Shown: piece by piece, positions 11,405 to 22,559 of the stretch | Numbering within the stretch: the stretch's first letter is position 1 | How the letters are laid out: each line of letters starts with the position of its first letter | DNA from: Branchinecta lynchi | Lineage: Eukaryota > Arthropoda > Branchiopoda > Anostraca > Branchinectidae | Direction: 5' to 3' | Assembly (NCBI GenBank): GCA_023053575.1 | Contig: JAKZAP010000009.1 | Span: forward strand, 15,605,869-15,669,868 | DNA length: 64,000 nt | The notes under the pieces: model-generated | Told to the model about the DNA's origin: nothing | Database searches by the model: none | What the model saw: only the letters and a program-made list of their open reading frames with translations | Program-made: the position numbers and the translations under genes

Positions 11405-12205
11405 GCCGCTAAAGGAATCAGATTTGGTTACTGCAAAATTGTGCCGAACCGTTCGAGGTATTGCAGACCTGGGCTTGGGACGTTATATACTGTCTTTTGC
11501 GCACCGTGTGTTAACTTCCTTGCTGGATTGCATTTTATACTCGAAAGAAAGGACCTTCGACGCATACGCTCGACATGCTTGAGATATCTGAGATTTCTTA
11601 TCCACCTACCACGACGCACGCGGAACCGCTACCTGATCCGCCGTTTGATAATTTTCGAACCATTATTGACGTTTGAAGCCCTCTCCTCTAATTTGTGTTC
11701 CCCGACTGGAATATACCTGTCCACGATCCCACCAATGTGATTTTAATTAGTGAACCTTTGTGGAAAATATTTTTACAGTGTTTTCCGATTATTTCATTTT
11801 TCTTTGTCCTTTTCTACTGCACTTATGTTAAGAATACATCCTACTTCTGACATCATTGTTAAGATGTTGAACCTGGAGGAAGTTTCCAACCCCTGTTCTT
11901 ACACCTTGTTGAGAGGATGGACGAGTGGATGCGAGGTTTAATGAAGATAAGGCTCCTGGGGTGTGGGCTGAAGACATTCTGACACCGTAGGTGCCTTATC
12001 TTCATTTAACCTCGCCTCCACTCGTCCATCCTCTCAACAAGGTGTAAGAACAGGGGTTGGAAACTTCCTCCAGGTTCAACATGTTAACAATGTTGTCAGA
12101 AGTGGGATGTAATCTTAACAATGGGGTCCAGAAGTGGGATGTATTCTTAACACTTACGCCCTTGGGCAGTGCGTCATAAATCCTTCGTCCATTCCTTCAT
12201 TCATT
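11405..12205 (+). pseudogene. Second LINE 3' fragment, carrying a foldback element
   Basis: The frame 11441-11740 matches the C-terminal part of the LINE protein at 53.9-55.1 kb: both have LGTLY/LGKLY, TFCAP or VFCAP, then FLAG/FRSG and a basic RRIRS/KKMRS block. It is 5'-truncated, begins directly after the tail of the previous LINE, and ends in a TTCATTCATT-like tail near 12200. A foldback at 11827-12151 interrupts the 3' UTR. Confidence 0.65.
11827..12151. mobile_element. Foldback element with about 140-bp inverted arms
   Basis: The left arm starts GTTAAGAATACATCC and the right arm ends with its complement, GTATTCTTAAC. The arms stay complementary through GAACCTGGAGGAAGTTTCC and the CTTGTTGAGAGGATGGACG block to a loop near 11960-11992. 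Flanks are ACTTAT (11821-11826) and ACTTAC (12152-12157), a likely TSD of 5 or 6 bp. No coding capacity. Confidence 0.8.
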
Positions 12206-12577
12206 ATGAAATTGTTATTGAAGGCATAATATATGTAGCCTACTACTTCTATGATTGTTGTCAATGGTGCTAAGCCGGTAAGTCAGCTGAGATTTATTTC
12301 AGCGATTTTCGGTCCTTCTTGGCAAGGAGCTAGACGAATGCTGCAGAAGACTTACCCTTTTTAGCGACACCAACCATGATTGTACGCATCTGCTGCCTAA
12401 CTATAAAACTCATGGCTGTAACCTTCTTCGCTTTTGGGATAAATATTGAGGATGATCACATTCGTAGCTGAAAGGATCACGGGAATCCGCTTTAGATAGA
12501 GGAGCGCTGGGAGAAGTGATCGCCATGTTTTTTAGTGGTGTCTGATATCTTATCTGTCAAACTGAATTTAACTCCGT
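12206..12577. other. Upstream of BTB gene 1; Penelope-like 3' fragment
   Basis: A minus-strand Penelope-like 3' fragment lies at 12282-12336: stem AAGGACC, GAAAATCGCTGA, then a perfect GCTGA/TCAGC hairpin. The rest may hold an intron or 5' UTR of the BTB gene; I see no other feature. Confidence 0.45.
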
Positions 12578-12583
12578 TTGCAG
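12578..12583 (+). promoter_or_regulatory. Predicted splice acceptor before BTB gene 1
   Basis: CCGTTTGCAG ends at 12583, nine bases before the start codon at 12592. Both paralogues have a TTTTTGCAG at the same place, which suggests a 5' UTR intron whose upstream exon is not identified. Confidence 0.5.
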
Positions 12584-12591
12584 ATTGAGGT

Positions 12592-13899
12592 ATGGAGCCA
12601 GTCGATGTCGAAACAGCTAGAGCAGGTGGTCCAGCGAACGATGTTCAGGGCGTCTTCGGGCGACCTCTCGTCGTCTACGAGACGCGTGACTATGAACTGA
12701 AGTACAATCGGTGGAGAGAAGAAAGCGTTTTTTGTGACCTGACGGTCATCGTCGAAGGCGAGCATTTTTTAGTCCATAGAGTCATCCTGTGTGCAAAGGC
12801 ACCTGTATTTGAAGCGATGCTACTGAGTCGAATGAAGGAATCCAAAACGAATCAAATTGTTCTCAATGAAGTCGACGTAGACATTTTCAGGCTGTTTCTT
12901 GACTACATTTATACGGGAACCGTTTCCGTGAGCGAGAGTATAGCAGTACCACTTGTCAAGGCTGCACATCTGTATGGGGCAGATGCTCTTGTCGAAGCTC
13001 TTGGCAATGCGTTTGCAGACTCGGTAGTAGAAGAGAACTGTGTGTTCTTCTGGCTGCTTGGTGAGCAGTTAGAGATTCCAGCTTTGATCGATTGTTGTGT
13101 GAAGTTTGCGTCACTCCATTTAGATCGAATAGAGAATACAGACAGTATTCCCCGACACTTTTTGGAGTCTTTGAAAGCAAATGGAGCCACCGACACGATG
13201 CTCACTATGCTCTTCCTGGAGTGGGTTGACGTAAACAAACCCCTTGAAGACCGCTTGACACTTTTGAAGCTTATTGACTTCCAGCGAGTTAGTCCCGATA
13301 CCGGAAAGACGTTAATGAACGGCCACCTAACGACGGAAGAGACAAAGTTTTTATTTGATCGTCTTGGTCTGCTATATTTCAATCAGAAGTTCATACCCAG
13401 AAGGATCCATTTGACAAGCCAGAAATTTCTCCCGGTAAATGGGAGTGTGATTGAAGAGAAATATGTAAATATAGCCAGATATATCTTAAGTCCCTCGATA
13501 AAAGGGCACAGCGATTTGTTCGCGGATATACTTCCACATCTTTACTTCCTGTCCACCAACATGAAGTGGGAAAACGTTCGTTCTAGTAGTAATGCAGATA
13601 CAGTCAAGCCAGAGGTGATCTGTGTTATCCATTTTCGCTCATATAGTGAAGGTCAGCCTGCCTTTGTTGTAATTCACAAAGATCTACCAGGTGAACCAGG
13701 AGGTGTTACTTGGAAAATAGAATCCTGCCGGGTCAAATGGGAAAACAGCGAACAAGACATTACATGCGACCTAATTCGTACTGTGATTGGTCAGAAGCAT
13801 GAGATCATCGCTAGCGCTAAACTCGGACACCACGTGGATTTACGTGATGCTTGGTTATGTATTGAAATGATTTTTCAGCAAGAAGGAGCACCGGAATAA
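12592..13899 (+). CDS. BTB/POZ-BACK domain protein 1
   Basis: 435 residues with no break. A BTB/POZ fold spans about residues 46-150 (VFCDLTVIVEG, LVHRVILCAKAPVFEAML, LFLDYIYTG, AAHLYGADALVEAL) and a BACK-like helical region about 152-255 (CVFFWLLGEQLEIPALIDCC). The C-terminal third is shared with the paralogue at 47.1-48.4 kb (PEVICVIHF, WKIESCRVKW, DITCDLI, GQKHEII). BTBD3/6-like proteins commonly act as CUL3 ubiquitin-ligase substrate adaptors; that role is inferred from the domains. I do not see a clear PHR domain. The ATG lies just after a predicted acceptor and aligns with the paralogues' starts. The stop codon sits inside AATAAA (GAATAAAC), so the 3' UTR may be very short. Confidence 0.9.
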   Translation: MEPVDVETARAGGPANDVQGVFGRPLVVYETRDYELKYNRWREESVFCDLTVIVEGEHFLVHRVILCAKAPVFEAMLLSRMKESKTNQIVLNEVDVDIFRLFLDYIYTGTVSVSESIAVPLVKAAHLYGADALVEALGNAFADSVVEENCVFFWLLGEQLEIPALIDCCVKFASLHLDRIENTDSIPRHFLESLKANGATDTMLTMLFLEWVDVNKPLEDRLTLLKLIDFQRVSPDTGKTLMNGHLTTEETKFLFDRLGLLYFNQKFIPRRIHLTSQKFLPVNGSVIEEKYVNIARYILSPSIKGHSDLFADILPHLYFLSTNMKWENVRSSSNADTVKPEVICVIHFRSYSEGQPAFVVIHKDLPGEPGGVTWKIESCRVKWENSEQDITCDLIRTVIGQKHEIIASAKLGHHVDLRDAWLCIEMIFQQEGAPE

Positions 13900-13900
13900 A
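13895..13900 (+). terminator. Poly(A) signal overlapping stop codon of BTB gene 1
   Basis: AATAAA overlaps the TAA stop. The same overlap occurs in both other paralogues, although conserved sequence around the stop could explain it without function. Confidence 0.45.
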
Positions 13901-14777
13901 CCCATCCGAAATTACGTTTGGCTCACTTTTGTCCGTCAAGCCCAAATACTTGGAATGTGAAAATGCCAGCAATAATTCCGTTTAGATTGGATTATTCGCC
14001 ATATTCCAAGTTAAACGCTTCCAAGCGGACTGGTTTCTGTTAATCCTCTACGTCTCATCATCATCGCTTGTGGCAGACATAGTAAAATAGATCCACAGGT
14101 TGATGGTTAAAAAATCTGCAATCTGCTTCCCAGGTATGCGTATGTCTCAGTAGTAGAAAGTGAGTGTTATCCACTACCTTGTGGATCCGACTTTTTAATA
14201 TGTCTATAGAATTGTTGATTATGAGATAATGGGAGACTAACAAGAAACTAGTTCACTTGGTGGCCTTGGAGCGCTGAACTGGGAACAGGCGAATTGACTC
14301 TCTAACAGTTCGCTACAAATATTTTGTCTTTACTCGCCTCTTAGTCAGAATCCCTCGCACTGACCTTACCTTACCTTACCTTACCGAGACAGAAGATTTA
14401 TAAGGTAAGGAATAGAAAGGACAAGCTTTTGCTTTTTAAAAATTAACGGGTGAATCCTGCTTCGTATTCGAATCCAAGATTCGTTCTTTTGGCCAGAATC
14501 GAATCTTCTGCTTGTCAGGCTGGATTAGGACTTTTGTTCGTATTCGATTTTTATACACCGTGCTTTAATTTTTTTGCTTAACGAGCCCCAAATCAAAAAC
14601 CTGAAAAAAAACAAAAAAAATTGCACTTTTTTGTACAGAAGAAATCTGTGTATTTAAGGTTTTATGCACAGATCAAAGATATTTGGGGGGAGGAAGTTTA
14701 TTTTAAAATGGGACTGAAAAGGGAGGAAATAAGGGATTTGTAGATGTTCCTCCAGCCTAAGCTGACTGCGAATCATA
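13901..14777. other. No gene seen
   Basis: AT-rich flank with a short CTTAC pentamer repeat near 14364-14383 and A-runs near 14600. No motif recognised. Confidence 0.4.
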
Positions 14778-15019
14778 TTTGACGGTGCAAAACGGATAAG
14801 TCAGCTGCATTTTATTCGAGCTATATTTCGACCCTTCTTGACAGGGTTCCTCTTCAGGCTCAAGCCGCTCAAACTGGAAAATTAACTTGTCTTGTGTTAA
14901 CTTTTAGCAAGTTGATTTTCCAGTTTGAGCAGATTGAGCCTGAAGAGGACCCTTGCCAAGAAGGGCCGAAATATAGCTCGAATAAAATGTAGCTGGCTTT
15001 TCCGTTTCACACCGTCAAA
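14778..15019. repeat. Inverted pair of Penelope-like 3' ends
   Basis: Two arms of about 112 bp, 14778-14890 (minus) and 14908-15019 (plus), meet around a 17-bp spacer. Each arm contains CTGAAGAGG, a stem pairing CCC(TT) with AAGGG, and CGAAATATAGCTCG. The outermost bases (TTTGACGGTG / CACCGTCAAA) also match, so the whole unit could fold as one long hairpin. Confidence 0.8.
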
Positions 15020-16276
15020 GGGATTTGACTACTTGTAGTACAGACAGTCTGACTCCTGGGGAGACAAGGTGGTATATTGGGAGGGCAAAGGGTCGGTCCC
15101 GTCCTTACTCATGTACGATTTGTGGTAGGTCTAGTATGGTCGAGAATTGGAAACATTTGTTGTGGGAGTGAGAAAATTTGAGTGAACTTAGGTTAGAATT
15201 TTTTGGAGAAATGAAAGAGGAGTGGATGAAGAATGGATGTGTAGGGTAATTGGAAATAGTTGTTTCATGAGTATTAAACAGCTGGCGAGCTTCCTCAGGG
15301 TAGCCGTACACTGTACAAAGTTGTACAGTGTACTAATCCGTTGAAGGAACATCTCCTAGTCCGAATTAGAAATAATCTTATCTCATTAGAGACAAGATTA
15401 ATCCGAGTAGCAAATACTGCAAGATTTGTTTTTACAGTGTAGCCCATAGGGATAGTTGCTTATAGAATGTATTATTTTTGTTTGTTTGTGTTGATTTTTC
15501 ATGTATTTCCCATGGCCTTTGTTTCTTAGTGTAAATAAATCTTATCCTATTTCATTTATAACTAAAAACAAATACTAGTACTATCTAAGGCAAACATCGA
15601 TGACGGGGATGTAACATTCGTGGGCTAATGAGAAGTATACCGCATGTTGCTCTGTACCAGAATGGAGAATTATAAGAAAGTCCCCACTCTCAGTCGATCA
15701 CTGTGATCTTTCAGACTCTGAAACCTGATGGATCAGTGGTTGTTCCTTGTTATTTCACACTCACTATCCATGCAATCGTGGTGTTGCAGTCCACTAATGA
15801 AAATCAAGTAAATGCGGGAATGGTTCTCGGTGACTGAGAGTAACTCATGAATTTAGTTTCTGCGGAATTTCTTGATGATTTGTCCGGAATTAGCCACCGG
15901 AACAATCCTACGAGGGCTATAAATGTAGAAATAAAGAAACGCCTTACTACCGTCTGAGGGGTTGAACATTGCAACAGTTGTATTGGAACATTCGCGATAA
16001 CACATTGAGGCCTATATCTTTGACGTAGGTAAGGTGTAGCAGAGGTTTGAGGATCGAACACCTGTGGGACCTCTACTCGTTCTGACCACTTCGTCAGAAC
16101 GGTAGGATTCGATCTCACTTCCCCACTGTCCACATACACGTGGCGATTCATCAAATATGAACGACGTAACGAGTTCATTTACGATGTTATAGTATCTCAT
16201 TTACAACACCTCGTTATATCATTTACAATCATTTATTATATCTCGTCACATACCGTGCCAAATGCTTGCCTGGTAT
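15020..16276. other. No gene seen
   Basis: Frames on both strands are short and unlike any family I know. The stretch 15150-15540 resembles LINE 3' sequence in composition, ending GTGTAAATAAATCTTATCC, but I cannot anchor it to a protein frame. Confidence 0.35.
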
Positions 16277-16663
16277 CTAAAAGCCAGGCTTCACCTCCCA
16301 GATTACCAGACGTCCGGGGCTTCCGCATGGTCAAGCCAACCCTTCAAGATTTTCATGATAATGATGACAGCTAAATGTGCTATTCTTCAACATTTCATAG
16401 AGGTCTCCTTTGTATTTCAAATGTCTCTTGCGTCCCAGTCACAACTGTCAATCACTTCCCTTTTCGTCCTTCATTTGCATATTTGTTGTGTCTCTCGAAC
16501 GGGTTGCCTCTATGGCACCTTCCAGACATCCGGAATCTCTGGTATCGAACACCCCGGACTCCCATACGTTTTTGGCCTGGCTTTGCAGTCCAGATTCGTC
16601 TCGACGAAAACGGCTGTCCGTAAATCCGGAAGAAAAATCTGGAAGGTGAAGCCTGGCTTTAAG
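16277..16663. mobile_element. MITE with AAAGCCAGGCTTCACCT ends (387 bp)
   Basis: Left end CTAAAAGCCAGGCTTCACCT and right end AGGTGAAGCCTGGCTTTAAG are inverted over about 27 bp, continuing CCAGATT. A second inverted CCGG(A) block lies further in. Flanking bases do not give a clear TSD. Short frames inside are not convincing. Confidence 0.75.
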
Positions 16664-17887
16664 TAATTACTGAAAGAAGCTGACGTGGTTGGCTACTTGG
16701 AAGGGTTGGTTGGCAGCATGATTTCAGTTACGGCACAGCATACGGTCCGAGCATTCAATCCAGATCCAAATACGCGTTCGAGCTTCATCAGTGCCAAAAG
16801 ACTCCCGAAAAAATTATTTTATCCCTCCGACTCCCTTTGTCTAGGTCGCTCTGATTTTGACACTTGACACTTGATTTCACATCAAAATTATTTGCTGTAT
16901 CACCCATCAATTTTAACTAGAACTTGAGAACTTCCCCCCCCCATCCCCCCTCCCTTCATCTCACTCTGCAGTTCTAACGGAACCAAGAAATTTGGGAAAG
17001 TTGCAGAAATTGGATGTAAAACACCGGAAGAAAGAAAAGATATGGAGCCGTTGTGTATATAGTATATAGTAAAGTGATTTAACAAGTATGTAACAGTGTG
17101 GTTTAACAAGTATGCAATCGTTGTCGGCCTGCGGTGGCTTTTATATGTAAATAAATTATCCATGAGAGATAAATTCTGCGCTCCTTTTGGTTGCAGGCTT
17201 ATGCGATTAGTCCCAGGCTTGGTCATAGGATTTTGACTTCTCCGACAAACTAAGCAAGAACTCTATAACCGGTAAGAACGTTAAACAAGCAAAAGTATAT
17301 GATTATAAAGTTGTGAATAGCGAGATCTATCGTTAATAGTTGATAAACAGGACCAAGTTTCATAGGCGCCAGAACGTCACAGGTTCACAGAGTGAAAATG
17401 GTAATACTATCTGCAATACGTGCCATCCGCTATCAATCACAAACGTCTTAAGAGGCGACGTTTAATCAAGAACAAATAATTGGAACAAATAAGAAATCAG
17501 GAGGAACAAATAAGAAATCAGTAGAAAAGATAGCCAAGATAGCCAGGATAGCCAAATATCAGTAGAAAATCGGTAGATCAAGAGACTCAAAAATAAGTCA
17601 GTAGGAGCCCTAAAAAAAACGCATATCTCCTGATAAATCAGGATAAGTGGAAGCACTGGACTTGCTTGATAAAGGCGTCCATCTTTGTCTTTCATACCCT
17701 ACTTGACTGCGATCTTGCGACCGAATCGTATACTAGTCTAGAATGAAGACTGTCTCATCTATGTAGTAAACTCTCGCCAGTTTTCGATCATAGGTAGCAG
17801 GAGCAGACAATTCTCCGATTCCTTTTTCTCGAACGTGATTGGTCGAGTCCGTCGGTAGTAGACGACAAGGCTGCTTCCTTCTTCCTT
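16664..17887. other. No gene seen; G-run and short repeats
   Basis: Holds a C-rich tract (16932-16955) and a short tandem of ATAAGAAATCAG and ATAGCCAAG/ATAGCCAGG units near 17487-17560. No gene recognised. Confidence 0.4.
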
Positions 17888-18680
17888 TCATTTTGGAGAT
17901 ATGGATTCAGCATGTGTTTACCCCTGCAAGTCATATTTATTTTGACGAAAACTCCTGCCTCAGTTCTGTCAATTTCCCGGTTTCGGCCGAACTCCGGAAC
18001 TACTTGTCCGGCGAAAAAATAGAGTTAAAAAACGAATTCAGCGTTCCTCCTTTCCCCTATATCGAACATCTACTTCAAATACAAATTTATAACAAATTTT
18101 CCGGTTCTAGCTGGATTCCGGGCTGGATTTTATTTATCCGGGTAAAAAAAGTTACTGTCATATACGGATTCAGCATCTCTTCTTATTACCCCTAAATCGG
18201 ATATCTAATCAAATTTTCCTGTTTTGGGCGGATTCCGGCGAACTACTTATCCGGGTAGAAAATCATTTTCACATAAATGTTCGACATGTCTTCTCACCCC
18301 TAAATCGAACGTTTAATCAACATCAAATAAAACTTTTACTTTTAAAAGACTTTCCGGTTTTTAGCCGGATTTCGGTTAACTACTTGTCCGGCGGGAAAAT
18401 GGTTTTCATTGTCATGTTCATCATGTCTTTCTACCCGTCAATCGACTATCTCATCAGCTGTTTACATTTTTTTTGTTTGCCCCTGAATTTCAACCCGCCC
18501 CCCCCCCCCTTCTACGAACTCGACTTTTCCCTTGACCCAAAGAATCCTCACACCAAGTTTCATCAAAATGTCTTATTCCCTTCGACAGTTATCGTGCTCA
18601 CAGACGGGCAAAAAAGCTCACAGACGGACAACTTTTGTGATGTCATAGATAGGCTATCCTTCCCCTTAAATTTTGGGATC
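17888..18680 (+). repeat. Family G copy, 5'-truncated
   Basis: Begins within the first internal unit (GATATGGATTCAGCATGTG) and continues through four CCGGATTCCGG units to the TTTTGGGATCCC hairpin remnant near 18675. The CAAGACCAAAGG 5' end is absent. A polypyrimidine run and CACCAAGTTTCATCAAAATG precede the ACGGGC/ACGGAC repeat. Confidence 0.65.
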
Positions 18681-18918
18681 CCTAGAATTGCTAGAATGCG
18701 AATTGCTTAGCAGTCGGACCAAAGATGCATTGCTAAAAGGTTTAGAGTCGGGTGTCCCACAAATTACACATTTCGCGCCAAAGAAAGGAGCAAATCACCA
18801 ATACGCCACTGCCCTAAAATGACTGGTCTCTTGAATCCCAATGTCAAACAGTATCCAGGATCAGGATCAGTATAGTATAGTTAGGCGAGTCCTCGGTAAC
18901 CCTCCCTCAGAATGCGAC

Positions 18919-19000
18919 GAGATGCTCACTCGCGCCGACTAATTTCTGTACCGGCGCCACTGATTTCGGTCGGTGCCGGGGAGTGGGTAGCCCATCGGCA
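18919..19000. repeat. Short relic related to the GAGGGGT element ends
   Basis: The right side, GGTGCCGGGGAGTGGG then TAGCCCATCG, matches the right end of the small element at 60067-60302. The left side has GAGATGCTCACTCGCGCC. It may be an eroded, very short member of that family. Confidence 0.4.
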
Positions 19001-19234
19001 GGATGTAACAGGGATAAAGCAAAGCCGCATGGAAACGTTAGGAACAGTCACACAAATCGTACAGGGCCGCAAGGGAATGTGAACTGATGTTTCTTTCTTG
19101 CTCGTTTACTCTGCCGAGGTCTTTATCGTATAGCTCAGTGGTTCCCAACCGGTGGTACGCTTACCCCTTGGTACGCGAAGGAACCAAAATTGATTCAGTC
19201 TGTAGCTTCAAATTCACGCCTCACTCATTTTTAC

Positions 19235-19560
19235 GACTTGCCCTCCGGCCAAGTGCCATATAGCGATCGCAATTTCTGTCCGTCGGTCGGGCAGTCGGTC
19301 CAGGTTTTTCTAGTTCGGGCACTTCCACGCATGCTAGGACGATGAAACTTCGCAGGCACATCAGGGACCCGACCAGATCAACTTACAAATAATCGCTTCC
19401 CCGGATCCGGGAGTCCGGAAACTATAAAGCAGAAGGGGACGCGGGATCGAACCACGGACCTCTGAGGCGCGATGCCAGTGGTCTACCACTGCGCCAAGAC
19501 TTGATGTATCAGTTAGCGAATGCGGGATTAGATATGGTTTAAAGATTATTAGTCCGGGAT
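19235..19560 (-). repeat. Family H 3' end with tRNA-like insertion
   Basis: Minus-strand H sequence: CAAGTGCCATATAGCGATCG at the 3' end with a short ACTTG/CAAGT hairpin, then GTCGGTCGGGCAGTCGG and the CTAGGACGATGAAACTTCGC module. After CTATAAAGC a tRNA-like segment interrupts it (19433-19503), at the same internal point as in the copy at 40.8-44.7 kb. The 5' part is missing. Confidence 0.65.
19433..19503 (-). other. tRNA-like sequence (anticodon loop reads CGC), SINE-like head
   Basis: On the minus strand it has an A box TGGCGCAGTGG and a B box GGTTCGATCCC at tRNA spacing. The T arm pairs (CGTGG/CCGCG). A 7-base anticodon loop with U33 would read CGC (Ala). The acceptor and anticodon stems pair poorly, so a tRNA-derived repeat is likelier than a working tRNA gene. 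Confidence 0.5.
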
Positions 19561-21126
19561 CCAGACACCTCTATCGTTCAGGGGGGGGGGTAGCACGAGA
19601 GCTGCGGAAGGTTTGAAGAACTTTTCTAGACAAAATTTGTGTGCTGAGAACGAAAGTCGTACCGCACCACTCCGTACCGATGTACGTCACTGACTTTTTA
19701 GCCTATAAAGGTAGATAAGGCCTATACCGACCAACTGTAGAAAAATAATTTTCCTGGTGGGACAGCATAAACTAAATCAAACAAACTATACATATTCTGA
19801 ATCATCTTTTTGTGGGCTATCGAATGGTATATTTTTTATTTTTTTAGAATTACATATTTTTCTTGGAAGTTCCTTAGAAACCAAGAAGAAGCGAAAATTC
19901 TTTAACTTTTTTAACTAAATTGTCACTTTTCTAGGACAAACTTCCAGCAAACTACATAATTTTATTATTTCATTAGAAAGATAAGCTCCTTAGCAATCGT
20001 TTGAGCTATTAAAACTTCAAAAATATTTAGTTTTAAGAATTTCTGGATTTTCTTAAAGCAGAGCATCCACGTTTTCATCAATGAGTGACAGTGGAAATTT
20101 TGAGCGAAATATATTAGTTGGAAGGTGAGTTTATGGTTAGTTTTTGACGTGAAATCCAGTTATGACATTAGTTTCTCTCTTGGGATGCATCTAGACCACA
20201 TAGGCTATATAACATAAAGTCTGAATAGCCTATTATGACCAAATCCGTCAAATCTCTCAAAGAAATTTAGGGGGGGGGGCAACGAAAGAAATTACTTCTG
20301 ACGGTTATTGCGGACCTCGAACCGACTAGACATAAGGAAGGGTCAGAGACTATTGGAGACTCAATGGCGAGCCCTGATGACTGAGCCAGTCCTGCATGAA
20401 TGCGATGGGTGGAAGGAGACATGGCTTCGCTTGGTGGCTGCCACGAAGAGCAATCTAGTTTGGTCGTGAAAGAAAACTCAGTTGCAAGCGGGGTCAATAG
20501 TTGAGAACAATGTCCGGCCAAGATTTGTGGTGAGAGCCCTAACGTCTTGTCTTCTAAGGCTGATGTTGTCTATAGCGATTCAGCGCAGCGTTCGAAAGCT
20601 TCCCAAGAAAGAGCAAGGATAGCCTTACGTTGGCGACGAGAACCTAACAGATTTTTACTTAGAAAACTCATTACTTTGGCCCACAGGGAAGATAGGCTAT
20701 ACATTTTTTTTAGATGAAGTAATCGTCAGTATTAAATTCTGTTCTAACTATCAATGTAGGCTATATTTTTAGATCGATATATTTAGTTCCTGATTTTGGT
20801 TAATAATAATTCTTAGCAAGAATTACTTCGTAAATTTAAGAATATACATATAGTTTTCGAGTTTGCTATGTTTTGCTTGCTTCGTTGTGCACGGGGTGAT
20901 ATTTTCATAGAGCTGGTTTTTATAGGCCTAAATTGCCCTTATAGGCCAAAATGTCGATCACCTACACAGGTGCTGTGTTGTCCGACTTTTCGTTCTCGGG
21001 ACGAAAAGTAGGTCTGGAAAGACGATTCAGAACTTGTGTTTTCCGAAAAGAGATCATTATAGGATTTATAGGCTATTCAGCCTATAAGCTATCTAGCCTA
21101 CATGACTTATACGTATCCTAAGGGAA
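19561..21126. other. No gene seen
   Basis: Low-complexity G runs near 19580 and 20270, AT-rich elsewhere. No element ends or protein motifs recognised. Confidence 0.4.
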
Positions 21127-22260
21127 CAAGACCAAAGGTTTCGATGGGATCCCAAAAATTCAATATCTGATCCAGACAACTGGGTCTTGTCTTCGCCAGA
21201 TCCAGTCTTCGCCAGACTACTTGAACGTTTTTACTATTAAAATTCAGAAACAGATTAAGGCCAAATAGCTAATCATCTGAGAAAACCAAGTTCAGATATG
21301 GATTCAGCATGTGTGTTTACCCCTATAAGTCATATCTGTTTTGACGAAAGCTTCGTTCCACTTCTGACAATTTCCCGGTTCCGGCCGAACTCCGTTACTA
21401 CTTGTCCGGGGAAAAAAGAAAGCTCGAAAACGACTCAGGGTATCTTCTTTCCCCAATAATGAACATCTAATCAACTTCAAATAAAAAGTTAACTTATGAC
21501 AAATTTTCCGACTCCAGCCGGATTCCGGTCGAACTATATGTCCGGGTAAAAAATGATTGTCACAGGCAGATTCAACATCTGTTCTTACCCGTAAATCCAA
21601 TATCTAATCAACTACAAATAAAACTTTAACTTTTAACAATTTTCCGGTTTGTGCCGGCTTCCGGGCGAACTATATGTCCGGGTAGAAAATTGTTTTCAGA
21701 CAAGTGTTCAGCATATCTTCTTGCCCTAAATCGAACATCTAATCAACTACAAATAAAACTTTTAATTTTAAGAAACTATCCGGTTTGGCCCGAATTCTGG
21801 GCGAACTACTGGTCCGTCGAGAAAATGGTTTTCACCATCGTGTTCAGCATGTCTTCCTTCCCCTAAGTCAAACATCTAATCAACTTTAAATAAAACTTTT
21901 ACTTTTAACAAACTTTCCGGTTTTGGCCGGATTCCGGACGAAATATTTTTCCGATGACAAAATGGTTCTCATCATCATGTTCAACATGTCTTCTCACCCC
22001 ATAATCAACTATCACATTAGCTGTTTCAAAATATTTTGTTTGTCCCTTAATTTGAACCCCTCCCCCACCCCTAATTGTAGGGCTACAAAGCCCATCTAGG
22101 AACTCGACTGGTCCGACGACCCAATGAATCCTCACACCAAGTTTCATCAAAATATCTCATTCCCTTCGAGAGTTATCGTGCTTACAGACTGACGGACAGA
22201 CGGACAACTTCTGCGATGTCATGGTTATCCATCCACTTACGTGTTGGGATCCCAAAAACT
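21127..22260 (+). mobile_element. Family G element, complete (about 1.13 kb)
   Basis: The 5' end is CAAGACCAAAGGTTTCGATG with an inverted GGGTCTTG about 58 bp in. The 3' end is TTGGGATCCCAA. Between them five units of about 140 bp share CCGG-N-CCGGATTCCGG, AACTA(T/C)-TGTCCGGGTA, TTCAGCAT-TCTTC and ATCTAATCAACT. The 3' part has CACCAAGTTTCATC then CAGACTGACGGACAGACGG. AAGTTTCATC and the tetranucleotide run are shared with family H. No coding capacity. Confidence 0.7.
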
Positions 22261-22299
22261 AATGTCATAATAGGACTCCACGTAAAAAAAACTGTCCCT

Positions 22300-22559
22300 A
22301 AAGTTACCGCTAGAGGATTCTATCAGATTGACTTAAAAATAGTCCCTCCCCCAATCCGATCATCGTTATGGGAGAAACAGTTATCAGTAGTAGAATAGCC
22401 ATTTCAAGTTTAGTAGATGAAGCCGATTTTCTGATAAAATGAGTATCAGGATTCTGATGAAATGAGTATCGGGAGAGATGCAGCCTTGACAACTGCAAAC
22501 CATATCTGACAAACATGCCAACTATTCTTACAAGTGCCATATGAGCATTCAGCTCTTGT
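22300..22559 (-). repeat. Family H 5' end fragment
   Basis: The right edge CAAGTGCCATATGAGC...GCTCTTG is the family H 5' end read on the minus strand. The body contains only a CCCTCCCCCAATCCGATC box, so this is a degraded or recombined copy. Confidence 0.5.

Noticed and set aside
19433..19503. Functional tRNA-Ala gene
   Set aside because: A and B boxes are good but acceptor and anticodon stems pair poorly, and it lies inside a dispersed repeat.
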